Source: Paramoeba atlantica (taxonomy: Eukaryota; Discosea). From it: DNA of 64,000 bases. The translations under genes and the position numbers were made by a program. The notes beneath the pieces are model-generated. The model was not told the origin of the DNA. It worked only from the letters and a program-made list of their open reading frames with translations, and ran no database searches. Shown in pieces: positions 29,121-40,200 of this stretch. Each line of letters opens with the position of its first letter. Positions within the stretch are counted from its first letter, which is position 1. Location of the stretch: assembly GCA_977017575.1 (NCBI GenBank), contig CDRNVI010000018.1:62001-126000 (forward strand), written 5' to 3'.

Positions 29121-30218
29121 TTATTGGAGTTGCAGGAGAGCCGAAGCTCGCTGTGTACCGAGCGCTCTCGCGGTGGTCACCAGGTTTGCGTTGTACCGTA
29201 ATAGGGAGGTAATGTGCTGATGTTTTGCGAGATTTTGAACGTCTGATATTGTTAGTCTTCCTAGAGCAACCTCCTGAAACAGGTACGTTACCGCTCCGCG
29301 CTTGATGGAATGTGTTCCGAATTTCGGGCCCAGAATCTTGCGTATTCGGAGATCCATCTCCCGTACTGTCGTGGCGCTTATGCGCTGCCCTGCAGTCATA
29401 TGCCTCACGTGTTGAGCTATCTCTGGAGTCCCTGGACCCACTATCGTTGTGCACATGGATAACCGATACGGGTTGAGTCGTGTGGTTTTCGTTTGCCGCC
29501 CCCAATACACAATTACTTCGTTGTCGTCCACCTTGACAAACCGGTCTTTGGTCAATTCGGCTACCTCGGTCCATCGGCCCGCGGCTTTCCAACAGATCAA
29601 CACCGCTATCGAATCCCTTGGTATGAGTTTGGCGCGTAACTTTCTGATATGCCATGGGGTCGCGGGCTCCATTTGGCGGGTTGGTTCTAGCGCTCCCTTT
29701 GCTTGCAATGCTTTCGCGTATAGCTGTAGAGGTCCTGTGGGTTTGTGGGCGAGGTTGAATATCGATTGGAGGCTTCGTGCATATGCGAGAAGTGTTGCGG
29801 GTGCAAGATTCAGCTGATCGAGGAACACTACAGCGTGTAGGGGTTCGAGGGGGGCGTTTCCCGCGTTGCAAAAGCGGGCCAGTCGATCCCACAACCGACT
29901 TCGTGTCATCCAGGTGGCTGTCGTCCACATGGGGTCTATCGCGCGGCATATCGGTTCGACTACCGGCATTCTCGGTTCCAGTCCCAACAAAGTGCATGTC
30001 AGTCTGCGTTTTGCTTGCAGTTCGTTCATGTTTTCGCTTCCGACGACGTCGCGGGGATCGGGATTTGGACGCTCCCGCTTCGGCGCGTGGACTACAGACC
30101 GTATAATGGTCGGAACACTTGCATCCGTATTCCCGGATGAAGGCCAAGAACTGTTTGAAAAGTTCACCCGCCGCGTTTTCGGCAGCTGGGCACGTGCAAA
30201 AAAGCCTGGTTTTGTCAC
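29121..30218 (-). CDS. DIRS-2 tyrosine recombinase (365 aa)
   Basis: It carries the R-HxxR-H-Y set: CWKAAGRWTEVAEL, GRQTKTTRLNPYRLSMCT, FGTHSIKRGAVTYLF, LAKHQHITSLLRYN. A second frame on the same strand is open along the whole gene and leads into the reverse transcriptase, as in DIRS-1. Confidence 0.88.
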   Translation of the reverse strand: MTKPGFFARAQLPKTRRVNFSNSSWPSSGNTDASVPTIIRSVVHAPKRERPNPDPRDVVGSENMNELQAKRRLTCTLLGLEPRMPVVEPICRAIDPMWTTATWMTRSRLWDRLARFCNAGNAPLEPLHAVVFLDQLNLAPATLLAYARSLQSIFNLAHKPTGPLQLYAKALQAKGALEPTRQMEPATPWHIRKLRAKLIPRDSIAVLICWKAAGRWTEVAELTKDRFVKVDDNEVIVYWGRQTKTTRLNPYRLSMCTTIVGPGTPEIAQHVRHMTAGQRISATTVREMDLRIRKILGPKFGTHSIKRGAVTYLFQEVALGRLTISDVQNLAKHQHITSLLRYNANLVTTARALGTQRASALLQLQ

Positions 30219-30272
30219 CCTCCGTTTGACAAACGGTCGGGCACGAGCGAGATAAGGGGTGGGGGGCCTTCC

Positions 30273-31310
30273 CTATTGGCCCCTCTTTGCACCAGCGGTG
30301 CCGCTCGTCACCCCCGAGCGAAAACCCGTGGCGAAGCTGCGCTGCTGGGCTTGATTTAAGGTCGGACAGTACGCACGGATGTGGCCCGGCTTGTGGCATT
30401 TGTAGCAGAGTAATGCAGGCTTGGCCGGCCCCTTGGGAGTACGCAACTGTCGAAGTTTCTCGTCTGCGACAGCCTTTGTATACGCGTCCTTAGCGTCGTC
30501 GTCCTTATGCAGCTTTAACTGGAGATTTTCAATCGGAATGCCTTGAGATGCCCAGTAATGGTTCCGTAGTTCTTCGATTGCTGTTTGGACAATGCTCAGA
30601 AAATACTCTTCACGCCATATTGGGTACATACGAGCGGCATACACCCAATCCTGAATAATCTTAAAGAGACGCTCGCGGATGGGCGGGGGGTGAAATAACA
30701 AGCCAAACTCCGGTGCCGCCCTAAGATCTCGGATGAGATCCCTCACGCGCAGCTCATCTTCGGATTCAAGCCAGGGCCCCCAGGTCAACGGTTCATAAGT
30801 CGTGAACTTGGCGGGGTCAGTCACAAGCTGCGGTGTTGCTTGCCCATCTTCAGTCTTCCGCCCCCCTGGCATGACTGCTCGGACACTAGAGATCTCTAGG
30901 GAATAGTAATTAATATCCGGGAAAGGGAAATCGTATGCCATACCTGGCTCGTCGGACCACTTCGCCTCCAGGGACCCCGATCCATCGCCCTTAAGAGAAA
31001 TGTTACCCACTACCGTTTGACGATGAGTTTCCCCTACGTGGCCCCACACGGCCTCAACAGATACCTGGTACCCTCGACCTACTAAAGATTTAACTTTAGC
31101 AGCAAACTCCATCTTCGATTCCTCTGACATGGCCTCCGCGCCATCCCCACCTCGAAGCAAAGCCGCCACTTGCTCGGGGTTCAGGGTGTTTCTCTGGTCC
31201 CGTCCTTGTCGGAGAGATGGGCTCACAGGGTCGTTAGGATCAACTGGTGGAGGACTGTCCTGTCTGCCCATAGAGAGTGTTCGGAGCACGGTATTCAAAA
31301 TACCTGCCAT
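30273..31310 (-). CDS. DIRS-2 Gag-like protein (345 aa)
   Basis: It shares LNPEQVAALLRGG, the VEAVWGH block, YEPLTWGPWLESEDELRVRD and the LRAAPEFGLLF stretch with DIRS-3 Gag. It ends with a CCHC knuckle (CYKCHKPGHIRAYCP). The start ATG follows the B repeat. Confidence 0.85.
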   Translation of the reverse strand: MAGILNTVLRTLSMGRQDSPPPVDPNDPVSPSLRQGRDQRNTLNPEQVAALLRGGDGAEAMSEESKMEFAAKVKSLVGRGYQVSVEAVWGHVGETHRQTVVGNISLKGDGSGSLEAKWSDEPGMAYDFPFPDINYYSLEISSVRAVMPGGRKTEDGQATPQLVTDPAKFTTYEPLTWGPWLESEDELRVRDLIRDLRAAPEFGLLFHPPPIRERLFKIIQDWVYAARMYPIWREEYFLSIVQTAIEELRNHYWASQGIPIENLQLKLHKDDDAKDAYTKAVADEKLRQLRTPKGPAKPALLCYKCHKPGHIRAYCPTLNQAQQRSFATGFRSGVTSGTAGAKRGQ

Positions 31311-31512
31311 GGAAAAACGTTTTTGTTGTTTATAGGAGGAAATGTCACTAATATACAGTATATTTATAATTACCTCAATCTATCCCTGGTACATAGATAA
31401 ATAGTTTAGACCCATCTCGGGGTAGAATTTGAAAACAGTTTAGACCCCTTTCGGGGCACCATCTGCAATATCAACAAAATAAAGTCTCCTAAATTTCTTA
31501 TCGTAAACTTAT

Positions 31513-32934
31513 AAAGAAATTCCATACATAGAACGAATTCGTGTGTATGACAACTGTTTGAGCCTCATTAGGTAACCTTTCCAGCGCTTCCCTCAGCGAT
31601 TCAACCTCAGCTCTCTCAGCTGAGCCAGCATCCAATGCTATGGAATAGTATTTGTCTTCTGTTCCACTCATTCTCAGAACTATTCCCGCACCGGATCTTT
31701 GTTCCTTGGACCCCCGCAACTGCCGAACAGAGCCATCAATATACATATGAACCTCACCCTCACTCATGGGGAACGGATCCGAGCCTTCCTCCACAAATTG
31801 TAGCTCATAAGAGCTTTTGCTTTTGACCGCTTGAGTGTGTTTAGTTTTCCACCTTGGAGACCTTAATACCTCATACATCGGAAGTGGTTCAAGTTTCTGC
31901 CTGAGCTCATCGCATAGCTTTTGCCAGTGTATCCGATCCTGCGAGTATACAAGCGCCTGCTCCAGAGTGACCCCTAGATCATTAAAACTTGCTTCGCTAG
32001 GAGAAATATTTCTTGTTTTTTCCGTGCTATTCCATTGAACGAGCTCGCGAAACGTAGAGGAGTACCTGAGCATGTGGCCAACGATTTTCGCACGGGCAAC
32101 ACGATGCACGGTCGAAAATCGAGGCGTACCACAATACAAGGACTCAAATGGGTAGCAGTGTCCGAAATCGTCAAGCTTTGCTGAGTTACAAGCGAATCTC
32201 CTCATCATATTTACCTCAACCTCCGTTTTTCGAAGCATTTTGTTAGAAAGAGAAAGACAGGCTGCACCAAACGTTAAAATAGGGTAGATCAAGCAGTCAA
32301 ACAGGCGTATTTTCGTGGCAGCACTCAGAGGAGAAGCCCAAATGCCACTGAGTTTACGAAATGCTGCCCATGTGAGCCTTAGCCTGTCCTTGATGGGGGA
32401 TGATGCTGTAGCATCTTGAAGATGACCAAGATGCCGGTAGGAATCCACAAGAGGAATCTTGCCAAGCGATCCTGCTCGAAGTTCTCGCGTCCCCCCCGGA
32501 ACTTTCCCAAAGGCCATCCACGCAGTCTTGGTTTTCCCCACGGCAATCCTCAGATTAGCTGGTTTTGCCTCATTTGCCGTAGCTTCGATCATTTGCGATA
32601 TTTCATGTTTCGTGGAAGCTAAAAGTGCTATGTCGTCTGCGTAGTCGATGTCCTTTAGTCTAAATTCTTGAATTCCCCTGCTTTTCGTCCCGCTGCTCCT
32701 TAGAAGAATCCCGAGCGGCTTGTTATCGAGTGCTTTGTTGAGAATCCTATCGATTACAAGCACAAAGAGATAAGGAGCAAGCACGTCCCCTTGAAGAATT
32801 CCTGTTTCAATGGGAAAAGAATCCGTATTTCCGTATGGTGTGCGGACTATTCCTTTTAAATTCGAGTACAAGGACATTACCATCCTAGTAAGCGCGGGTC
32901 CGACATGAAAGGCATTCAATGCAGAAATCAACGT
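31513..32934 (-). pseudogene. APE-3 LINE, RT palm to RNase H
   Basis: It encodes TGILQGDVLAPYLFVLVIDR, DIDYADDIALLAST (catalytic YADD), GKTKTAWMAFGKV, YRHLGHLQD, and an RNase H start with VHMYIDGSVR, ERAEVESLREAL and VIHTNSFYVWNFF. The frame is open through this segment. It is bounded by DIRS-3 on its 5' side and DIRS-2 on its 3' side. Confidence 0.9.
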
Positions 32935-33434
32935 CTTCTCTCCCCTGCATCATAATGAAAGTAAACCATGTTAAAACCAATTTTCCTAGTAATATATCGC
33001 TTCAATGAAAGTTTCAGTCCAATCATCCCGACTATTTTTAGTTTCCAATAAACTATATCTATCTGACGAATTATCAAGGTACCTGGCCAATATAATAAAA
33101 ACAATCACAGAAACCCAGTCAACAACTCCTCAAACTTACGAACGGGCATCCCGTCCACCAACTCCGCGAACCAACCAAATTTGAAAAGGGTAAAAGAAGG
33201 AGTGTCGCTATACACAAAAACAATATATATGACTTCATCCCGAGTACTACTAAATTATAAATCTCATTACATCTAACAACGGGTGCCCCTTTCGGGGCCA
33301 CAATCTGTAAAAACAAATCATAATATAAATATTATGTGCCCCGAAGGGCCATTATGTCAATCATCCTACGTATACTTCTAGAGGTGACTAACACTCTCAA
33401 GACGTGGTTTGGTAAATTGTCCGCGAATCAAATA

Positions 33435-34610
33435 TCATGGACGAGACTCCCATTGAAAAAGGGAGGACTCGGCCTCACACCCTCCGAACAAATTCGAGAG
33501 GCTGCGTTCCGCTCGCTGAGTACCGAGGGCTTTCGCCGTCGTAATAAGGTTGCCGTTGTATCGCAAGAGGGAGTTTATGCATTGATGCTTTGCTATGTTT
33601 TGAACGTCGGAGAGAGCGACGTGTCCGAGCGCCACCTCGCTGAAAAGGTGAGTTATCGCGCCGCGCTTCAGGGAATGTGTTCCAAATCCCGGACCTAGAA
33701 TCCTCTGCATCTTTCGGTCCATCTCCCGAACCGTTGTACTCGCTATGTGTTGGCCTTCCCTCATGAATTGGACGTAATTTGCAATCTCCTGAGTTCCTTC
33801 CCCTTGGATCGCTGTGCACATCGATAGCCGGTACGGGTTGAGACGCGTCGATTTTGTATTCCTCCCCCAATAAATTATTACTTCGTTTGGTTGATGTCGC
33901 ACAAATCGTTCCAGGGTCAGTTCGGCCACCTCTGTCCATCTGGCCGCAGCCTTCCAACAAATCAAGGCGGCTATCCCTTCGCTTAACGACAATTTTTCCC
34001 TGAGCCGGCGCAGCTGCCATGGAGTAATCGGTTCCATCTGACGAGTAGGCTCGAGAGCCCCCCTTGCTTGTAGGGCTTTCGCGAACATTTTGAGTGGGAT
34101 TGGATCCTTTTGGCTTAGTTGAAACACCGTCTGGAGATTTCGGGTGTAGCTTAACAGTGTTGCTGGTGCGAGATCGAGTTGATTTAAGAAAAGGACGGCG
34201 TGTACTGGATCTCGCGGAAAACCGCTTTGTAGACAAAACTTTTCCAGTCTTTCCCAAAGTCGCGCCCTCGTTAGCCATGTAGCATTTGTCCACATTGGAT
34301 TGATTGCACTTTGAATCTGACGTGCGATAGGACTCAGAGGCGGTAGATTTAGAATTGTATATGTTAGTTTTTGCTGGACTGAGCGCAATTTTGTTTCCCT
34401 GGTCTTGTCTCCCGCGGGACGTATTTCTTGAGGTTTTTTGGCTTGCGGTTGTAGGCGTTGGCGCTTGGCTTGAGGGATATTTGACTTTGTCATTAATTCC
34501 GCCACCGGATTCCGCGGCGAATGCAGTACCGTTCCGTGACATGCCGTGAAGGCACGCACCTTCCCTGCAGAGTGCAGTGATGAATTGCAGAATATACCTG
34601 GATAAATCAC
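33435..34610 (-). CDS. DIRS-3 tyrosine recombinase region
   Basis: Key blocks: CWKAAARWTEVAEL, GRNTKSTRLNPYRLSMCT, FGTHSLKRGAITHLF, IAKHQCINSLLRYN. As in the other DIRS elements a second open frame overlaps it (33475-34794). The far end of the frame enters the LINE-derived piece. It is part of a broken element. Confidence 0.8.
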   Translation of the reverse strand: MIYPGIFCNSSLHSAGKVRAFTACHGTVLHSPRNPVAELMTKSNIPQAKRQRLQPQAKKPQEIRPAGDKTRETKLRSVQQKLTYTILNLPPLSPIARQIQSAINPMWTNATWLTRARLWERLEKFCLQSGFPRDPVHAVLFLNQLDLAPATLLSYTRNLQTVFQLSQKDPIPLKMFAKALQARGALEPTRQMEPITPWQLRRLREKLSLSEGIAALICWKAAARWTEVAELTLERFVRHQPNEVIIYWGRNTKSTRLNPYRLSMCTAIQGEGTQEIANYVQFMREGQHIASTTVREMDRKMQRILGPGFGTHSLKRGAITHLFSEVALGHVALSDVQNIAKHQCINSLLRYNGNLITTAKALGTQRAERSLSNLFGGCEAESSLFQWESRP

Positions 34611-34664
34611 CCGCCGCTTCTTCAGCGGACAGGCACGAGCGATATAAGGGGTGGGGAACCTGGC

Positions 34665-35705
34665 CTATTGGCTCCTCTTTGCACCTGTTGTGCCGCTCGT
34701 CACCCCGCCCCGAAAACCCGGGGTCGAACGAGTAGAAGATTGATTTAATGGGCAGTTGGCGCGAAAGTGACCTGGCTTGTGGCATCGATAGCAAAGAAAG
34801 GCCGGGCGATTAGTGGCGATTTTTGAAACACTCATGTGGCGCAGCTTTTCCTCCGCAACTGCCTTCGAGTACGCATCCTTAGTGTCATCATCCTTGTGGA
34901 GTTTTAATTGTATACGTTCGACTTGAATTCCGGATGAGGCCCAATAGTGGTTTCGCAGTTCTTCGATGGCTGGGCGTACGATTTCGAGAAAATGTTCCTC
35001 TCGCCATAGGGGAAAAACTCGTGCCGCTTGGATCCACTCTTGGACTATTTTAAATAGACGTTCACGGATAGGAGGAGCGTTCAGTAACAAACCAAATTCA
35101 GGATGGGCGCGTAAATCACGGATAAGGTCTCGTACGCGTAACTCATCCTCGGATTCTAGCCACGGGCCCCATGTTAGAGGATCGTTTGCGGTGAAACGAG
35201 CCGGATCGGTGATAGGCGCATTATTAGTCTTAGGTTCTTCGTCCGCTTTGCGCCCTCCAGGCATTTTTGCTCGCACCCGGGTAATTTCCAACGAATAATA
35301 TTCGATGTCTGGAAAAGGAAAGTCGTATGCCATGCCGGGATCATCGTTCCAAACGGCTTCCATGCCTCCTGAATCGTCGGATTTCAGACGAACGTTGCCA
35401 ATCACAGTTTCGCGCACTGCATCCCCATGGTGACCCCACACGGCTTCTACAGACACATCGTAACCCTTAAGGATCAAAGTCCGGACTTTTTGCGCGAATT
35501 CCGCCTTATCCTCGTCAGACATCGCTGCAGAGCCTGTTCCCCCCCGAAGCAGAGCCGCCACTTGCTCCGGGTTCAGCGTCGTACGTTGTCCCCCGTATTG
35601 CAGACTCGGATCGACAGGGTTGGGAGATGCCGGATCTTCTCGTATAGGACTCTGTGGCCTCCCCATCGACAGCGTGCGACGAACAGTATTAAGAATGCTG
35701 GTCAT
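34665..35705 (-). CDS. DIRS-3 Gag-like protein
   Basis: It is closely related to DIRS-2 Gag: LNPEQVAALLRGG, VSVEAVWGHHGD, LTWGPWLESEDELRVRDLI, LRAHPEFGLLL, and a CCHC knuckle CYRCHKPGHFRANCP. The start is placed at MTSILNTV, at the edge of the terminal repeat. Confidence 0.82.
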   Translation of the reverse strand: MTSILNTVRRTLSMGRPQSPIREDPASPNPVDPSLQYGGQRTTLNPEQVAALLRGGTGSAAMSDEDKAEFAQKVRTLILKGYDVSVEAVWGHHGDAVRETVIGNVRLKSDDSGGMEAVWNDDPGMAYDFPFPDIEYYSLEITRVRAKMPGGRKADEEPKTNNAPITDPARFTANDPLTWGPWLESEDELRVRDLIRDLRAHPEFGLLLNAPPIRERLFKIVQEWIQAARVFPLWREEHFLEIVRPAIEELRNHYWASSGIQVERIQLKLHKDDDTKDAYSKAVAEEKLRHMSVSKIATNRPAFLCYRCHKPGHFRANCPLNQSSTRSTPGFRGGVTSGTTGAKRSQ

Positions 35706-35924
35706 AAAGCAATTTGAAAAGGGTAAAAGAAGGAGTGTCGCTAAACACAAAAACAATATATATGACTTCATCCCGAGTACTACTAAATTATAAATCCCAT
35801 TACATCTAACAATGGGTGCCCCTTTCGGGGCCACAATCTGTAAAAACAAATCATAATATATATATTATGTGCCTCGAAGGGCCATTATGTCAATCATCCT
35901 AAATTTCTAAACGTATACTTCTAG

Positions 35925-36556
35925 CACGGATGGCATGAAACGATACCGAGGGAAATGCTTTTGCGAAGTCCATGAATGCCACTGCAATGCCTTTCTTGCC
36001 CCTGGTCGCACGAACTCTTGCATCATTCAAAATGATTTGCGCCCCTGCCGTGGACCTTTCTGGCCGAAAACCAAATTGACTGTCGCGAAGGAGCGGCTCG
36101 ATGGATGGTCTGATTCTTTTCAGGATCATTGCATTCATCAATTTAACCGCACTGTTCACGAGACAGATTGGCCGCCAATTCGCTATTTGTGTCAGGTCGC
36201 CTTTTTTTGGAATAGGCACCTGAAGGACAATTTTCCATGACGCAGGCGAAACCCCTGTTCGATGAACCTCGTTTATAATATGTAATAAGGATTTTCTCAG
36301 CTCAGCATGTTCTGTGATCATTCTGAGTGCCTCCGCCGGAATTTGGTCTATTCCAGGTGCCTTGTTGCGCGCTAGTCTACTGATGCCGTCCTCGAGCTCT
36401 TCTGCAGTGAAACTTTCATCGTTGATTGGTACTTTCGGGCTGACTACTTTGTCAAATTTTATATCTTTATCTCCGCGATCATCGGACCCCATACGAGCAA
36501 AGAAATCTTTAACAATGTTAAGAGTTTTGAAGTTTACGGATAGAATTTGACGAGAA
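35925..36556 (-). pseudogene. APE-3 LINE, RT fingers (5'-most preserved part)
   Basis: It encodes NKAPGIDQIPAEALRMI, QVPIPKKGDLTQIANWRPIC, DSQFGFRPERSTAGAQ and VAFMDFAKAFPSVSFHAIR, matching APE-1 at 8660-9140. It stops at about 36556 against DIRS-6; the endonuclease domain is missing. Confidence 0.88.
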
Positions 36557-37324
36557 ATATATTTTCGAAGTGATATGGATAGGATGCCCCGCCGGGGGGC
36601 ATTGTACCTGTTTTTGTTTTAAACAATAAAATTGTGTTAATACTGATATACAAATATCCCGTAGTACGATATTCGAATATTTATAATTCAATTACTCAGG
36701 TTTACTGTTCTCGACAAAAGTTTCTCGACAAAATGACCGTAATCGACATTCCTTTGAGAAATCCACGCCGAGGGGGCTCCATGAAACTTATAAGTAACAA
36801 ACAAATATAAGTAAATACCTATGACTAATATAATCACACTTCCAAATCGTCCCAAAATCAAAGAACACATAATACGATATATAGATAGAATTCACATGCA
36901 CAAACATAGTTCAAAAGAAAGCCTGCATAAAACCAATAATAATGTGTCACGTTGTTAACGGGGTTCCCCCCCACCGGAACCCTCGGCCAACCTGCCTTAA
37001 AGCAAACCTGCCAAAACCTTAAAGCAAAGTAAGATAACAACCTAACAAGGATATATAAGATAATAGTAAATACCCAGCCCATGTAAAATTCGGAATACAA
37101 ATCATAATTCGAAGAAACTATGTGCCCCGAAGGGCCAGCAGGCAAATACATAACAGCCCCTCGGCTAAATTTCAAAACGTGGACTATTACAGCCCGACGG
37201 TCATCACGCAGTGCTTCTCCGGCCTCTGAGCCGCTCGTGCCTACCGAGCCGCTTAGTCAGCAGGAGTTAAGTTTGGTTTGTACAGTGGCAAGGGAGAAAT
37301 TGTTGTTCAAAAAATCGGTACAAG
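36557..37324 (+). mobile_element. DIRS-6 fragment: B repeat and Gag start
   Basis: A B-type repeat (36557-36732, with hairpin ATGCCCCGCCGGGGGGCAT) is followed by a Gag start related to DIRS-1 Gag (shared LVPTEPLSQQELSLVCTVAR). A solo DIRS-5-type repeat (36758-37189) is inserted in it and RLE-4 truncates it. It is a small broken fossil. Confidence 0.75.
36758..37189. repeat. Solo DIRS-5-type terminal repeat
   Basis: It begins GAAATCCACGCCGAGG and ends ACGTGGACTATTA, like both ends of DIRS-5. It contains the TGTGCCCCGAAGGGCCA hairpin. The middle differs from DIRS-5 by a short duplicated stretch. Confidence 0.88.
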
Positions 37325-39378
37325 TTTTTTTTTTTTTTTTTTGAGAAAACACAACAGTAATTTCGGAATTACCGTATGAGAGTGACCATTCGGAGGCAAA
37401 CGTTCAACGATTTGTGGACACGTATGCAGAGACTGCTATGGAGGAGTCTGCGGTATACATATGAAATACAATCACTATTTTACACAAGTTTACATATTAT
37501 AAAGGAACCTAATATTCTGATCTGAGTATTAGGAGGAAGAGGAGGATGGGAGTAGCTCGGCTAGCGCACCGTCTTTGGCTAGGAAAGAGCAAGCAACTAG
37601 GTGGAAGAAGCAAAGTGAAAGAAGAAGCAAAGTGAGAGAAGACTGGGGGAGGGAGAGTATTCGAACACACTTAGTGACCTTCTAGAAGCGAAGTCCACCT
37701 ATCCAGTTATCCTTCGGAATGTACTCACGTAGTTGAGATACCACCGTGTATGCGGACATCTTTTCAATCTCAAGTTGAAATCCTTGTCGTACATTGTCAT
37801 AGTTCATTTTTGCTCGCTGCGCTATTGCCTTCAAAAGTGCCTTGGTGTCATTGTGTAGAAGGCCACAGTCTGAGGTGGCCAGACAACGGAAGTATTCACT
37901 ATCGACACCCTTTTCGGAGACATATTTCTTGATTTTTCGATCGATCGCTTGTTGTATGAGTGCTGAACTGGTCTGTTTCGCGTAACTGTTGCAACAGGTG
38001 TGCACCACCGTGAAGTCATAGAGCACTTCCCCCATGTGTGGCCACATGATGGCGAGATCAGGCCCCGAGCGGATACGGCGTGCTTTACATGGATGCTGTT
38101 CGGCTACGTCGGCGGCGATGGAGCATTTACATTTGGTGCAGTAATATGAGGAGTGAATGCGCGGTTCAGTGACGTTCGGAAGACCTGCTTTGGAACATAA
38201 CTCTGATAGGTAGCGGACGATGTGGGAATGCTTGCGTGTGCAGTTCATACCAGAGCAACGAGAGCAGCCTGCAACATGTGGAATGATGCTGGATGGGGAT
38301 TCTTGGGTGCAGCATCCAGGGCATGTGACTTTGGCAGGAGCTTGAGGTAAACTGATTCCTAACCGCATCATGAGTGCGTATCGAAATAAATTAGGATTGA
38401 TATAATTGCTCGTGCTTTCGAGATGCAAGTTGTTCTCCATAGTGCGTTTCATTACAAGCTCCAATTGCGAATTCTTCCGTAGCTCGCAAGCCTTCTTTTC
38501 GTGTTCCTCTTTCATCTGCTTTTTCAGCAGCTTCTGGGCGACTTCACTACGACTTTGTCCGTTGGCGTGTACTTTATCTCCACCTTTTATACCTACTGGA
38601 GCGTTATTGGGTTTTGGGTGCTCAACAATAGATCTCCGGGCGGTTTCAAAGTAGTATTTCTGCTTCAAAGTCGAAGAGATCAATCCTAGGCCGCCTAGTT
38701 TCTGAGGAAGGACCGCTAGTTGCAAGGCTTGTGTGTCAGCTCCGCACCATTTCTTAAGAACTTGTTGAACGTGGTCTTCGAAGGTTTCGGCTAGCCGCGT
38801 GGTTGCTTCCGGACGATGAACTCGCAGATGATAATCTTGTCGCGGAACCGTGCATCGACGTAGAATTGCGAGGGAGAGATTGCTTGGACCCATGAGCAGG
38901 AGTCGACGGAAGAGGCATTTGTGTTTTTCCATCTTCCGTAGAAGAAGATCTTTTATCACCTCATTTGCTCCTATGTACGCTCCCAATATTTTAAGCGCAT
39001 CATTCCGGGAGTTAACGCCTAAGCGGTTCAGAGACAATAGTTCGTCATCAAATGTAGTATTCTTTTGGAACCATTCACATTTCTGAAACTTGACATGCAG
39101 GTTAAGATCACTGGTAAGTTCGCGCAAGTGCAAGAACGCTGCCTCAAGTGACAACACGTTTTTCGAGCTTAGGGTCACGTCATCCTGGTATGCCCTGATC
39201 GTTACGTCGGGATATAGGCTGGCTACTTCTCGTATTGGGCTTTGTAGAAGGGCACAGAAGTACATGGAGGATAGAGCTGAACCTTGGCGAATTCCGGAAG
39301 AACTTTCCAAGACAGCGTAGAGGGCATTATGCGCGAAGAAGAGGAGCTCCGAAGGTAGCCCATACTCAAAGTAGAACA
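37325..39378 (-). pseudogene. RLE-4 LINE, RT palm, fingers and RLE
   Basis: The T-run at 37325-37342 is its poly(A) tail and 37343-37681 its 3' UTR. The frame to 39378 encodes IRQGSALSSMYFCALL, the catalytic IRAYQDD, KCEWFQKN, PSNLSLAILRRC, KLGGLGLISS, the fingers (CPGC ... GCSRCSGMNCTRKHSH; CTKCKCS ... HPCKA) and the RLE (SGPDLAIMWPHMGEVLYDFT). The catalytic box starts AYQDD rather than AFVDD. This is a divergent sister of RLE-1/2/3. It is interrupted at 39379 by a short insertion. Confidence 0.88.
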
Positions 39379-39617
39379 TTGATTGATTGATTAATAGGCA
39401 TTATATCTCCGAGGAGATGTTACCTCCCTAGACCAAGCCCCCCCTTATCGCTTGCTAGGAGCTGTGCCACGCAGCACGCAAGTCAAATCCGAAGATTTTA
39501 CCAGATCGAGCGCGAGCAGCCAGCTTATCTTTTTTAACCCCTTTTATATACTACAAGAAAATATTCTTTATGAAAAAAACACTTCTTTTGAAGTGAAAAA
39601 ACAGGCGCAGGAAAGGT
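39379..39617 (-). mobile_element. Short SINE-like insertion with TTGA-type tail
   Basis: It is about 240 bp, non-coding, with an ATTGATTGATTG run at its left edge. GTAGAAC stands at both sides as a probable 7-bp target-site duplication. The right end also carries a second copy of the neighbouring ACAGGCGCAGGAAAGG. No clear tRNA-type A or B box was found, so 'SINE' is only a size and structure analogy. Confidence 0.6.
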
Positions 39618-39756
39618 AGAACAGGCGCAGGAAAGGTTTGAATATGGGATTGCTTACCAGTGTTTGTGCAATGGCATCGCGTCGCGGGGTATTATACGCA
39701 TTGCTGAAATCTACCGTAAGCAACGCATGTCCGTCCTCGAATTGCACTTCCGGAAG
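39618..39756 (-). pseudogene. RLE-4 LINE, RT segment
   Basis: It encodes LPEVQFEDGHALLTVDFSNA followed by YNTPRRDAIAQTL, the first catalytic-Asp motif of the reverse transcriptase. It is flanked by the short insertion and by a solo DIRS repeat. Confidence 0.85.
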
Positions 39757-40200
39757 AAAAACATATAGTCAATCAGATATAGTAAGCGTATGTAAACTGT
39801 AATGTTTAATCTGTAGAACTACAGAGCTACCGAAATATAACATCCATCATGGACAACAGAGTAAAAGACATTATCTTCACCAGTACTGTAATATCAACTT
39901 CGCGAAGTAAGTATCAAATCTATTTTATATACCTCATGAACTTTTTCCTGGAGAGAACTCCCTTCCCTCCCTTTCTCGAACGGGTGTCCACGCGGGGAGT
40001 GGTTTGGGGGTTGGTGGGTGGGGCAAAAAGTTTCAAAGGATAAAAACGCGCTCTATTACCAGTTCACTGTATAATGCTTTGTGTCACTATATAAACTAGT
40101 TTATGAATAACAAACGTACAATGCCCCTCGGCCAACTAACGTAAATATAATTCTCAGAAATCAAAATTTCCATTGTACAATTCTTTTCGTAAACTTTTAG
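39757..40200. repeat. Solo DIRS terminal repeat (A-B)
   Basis: It contains TCTCGAACGGGTGTCC, the G-rich tract after GCGGGGA, the segment ACAATGCCCCTCGGCCAAC and the terminus TTCGTAAACTTTTAG. RLE-4 codons LLQEY/LPEV meet exactly across it, without duplication. It is related to but distinct from the DIRS-1 repeats. Confidence 0.88.

Larger units (their letters stand above)
27059..31512 (-). mobile_element. DIRS-2, DIRS-type retroelement
   Basis: Parts in minus order: B repeat (about 31315-31512), Gag, recombinase with overlapping RT frame, RT-RNase H, non-coding end, A repeat (27059 to about 27236). Only one A and one B are present. It sits in APE-3, whose codons continue across it without a target-site duplication. 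It looks nearly complete but broken about once, and is older than DIRS-1. Confidence 0.88.
32935..35924 (-). mobile_element. DIRS-3, incomplete DIRS-type retroelement
   Basis: Parts: a full A-B repeat at the left (32935-33391), a piece of RLE-2-type LINE (about 33392-33508), recombinase, Gag, and a partial repeat at the right (about 35708-35924). The RT-RNase H part is not seen. It lies in APE-3. It is broken, with roughly one large loss. The left repeat plus LINE piece match 5861-6440 almost exactly. Confidence 0.85.

Noticed and set aside
39379-39617. A tRNA-derived SINE head
   Set aside because: No convincing A box and B box pair was found on either strand.
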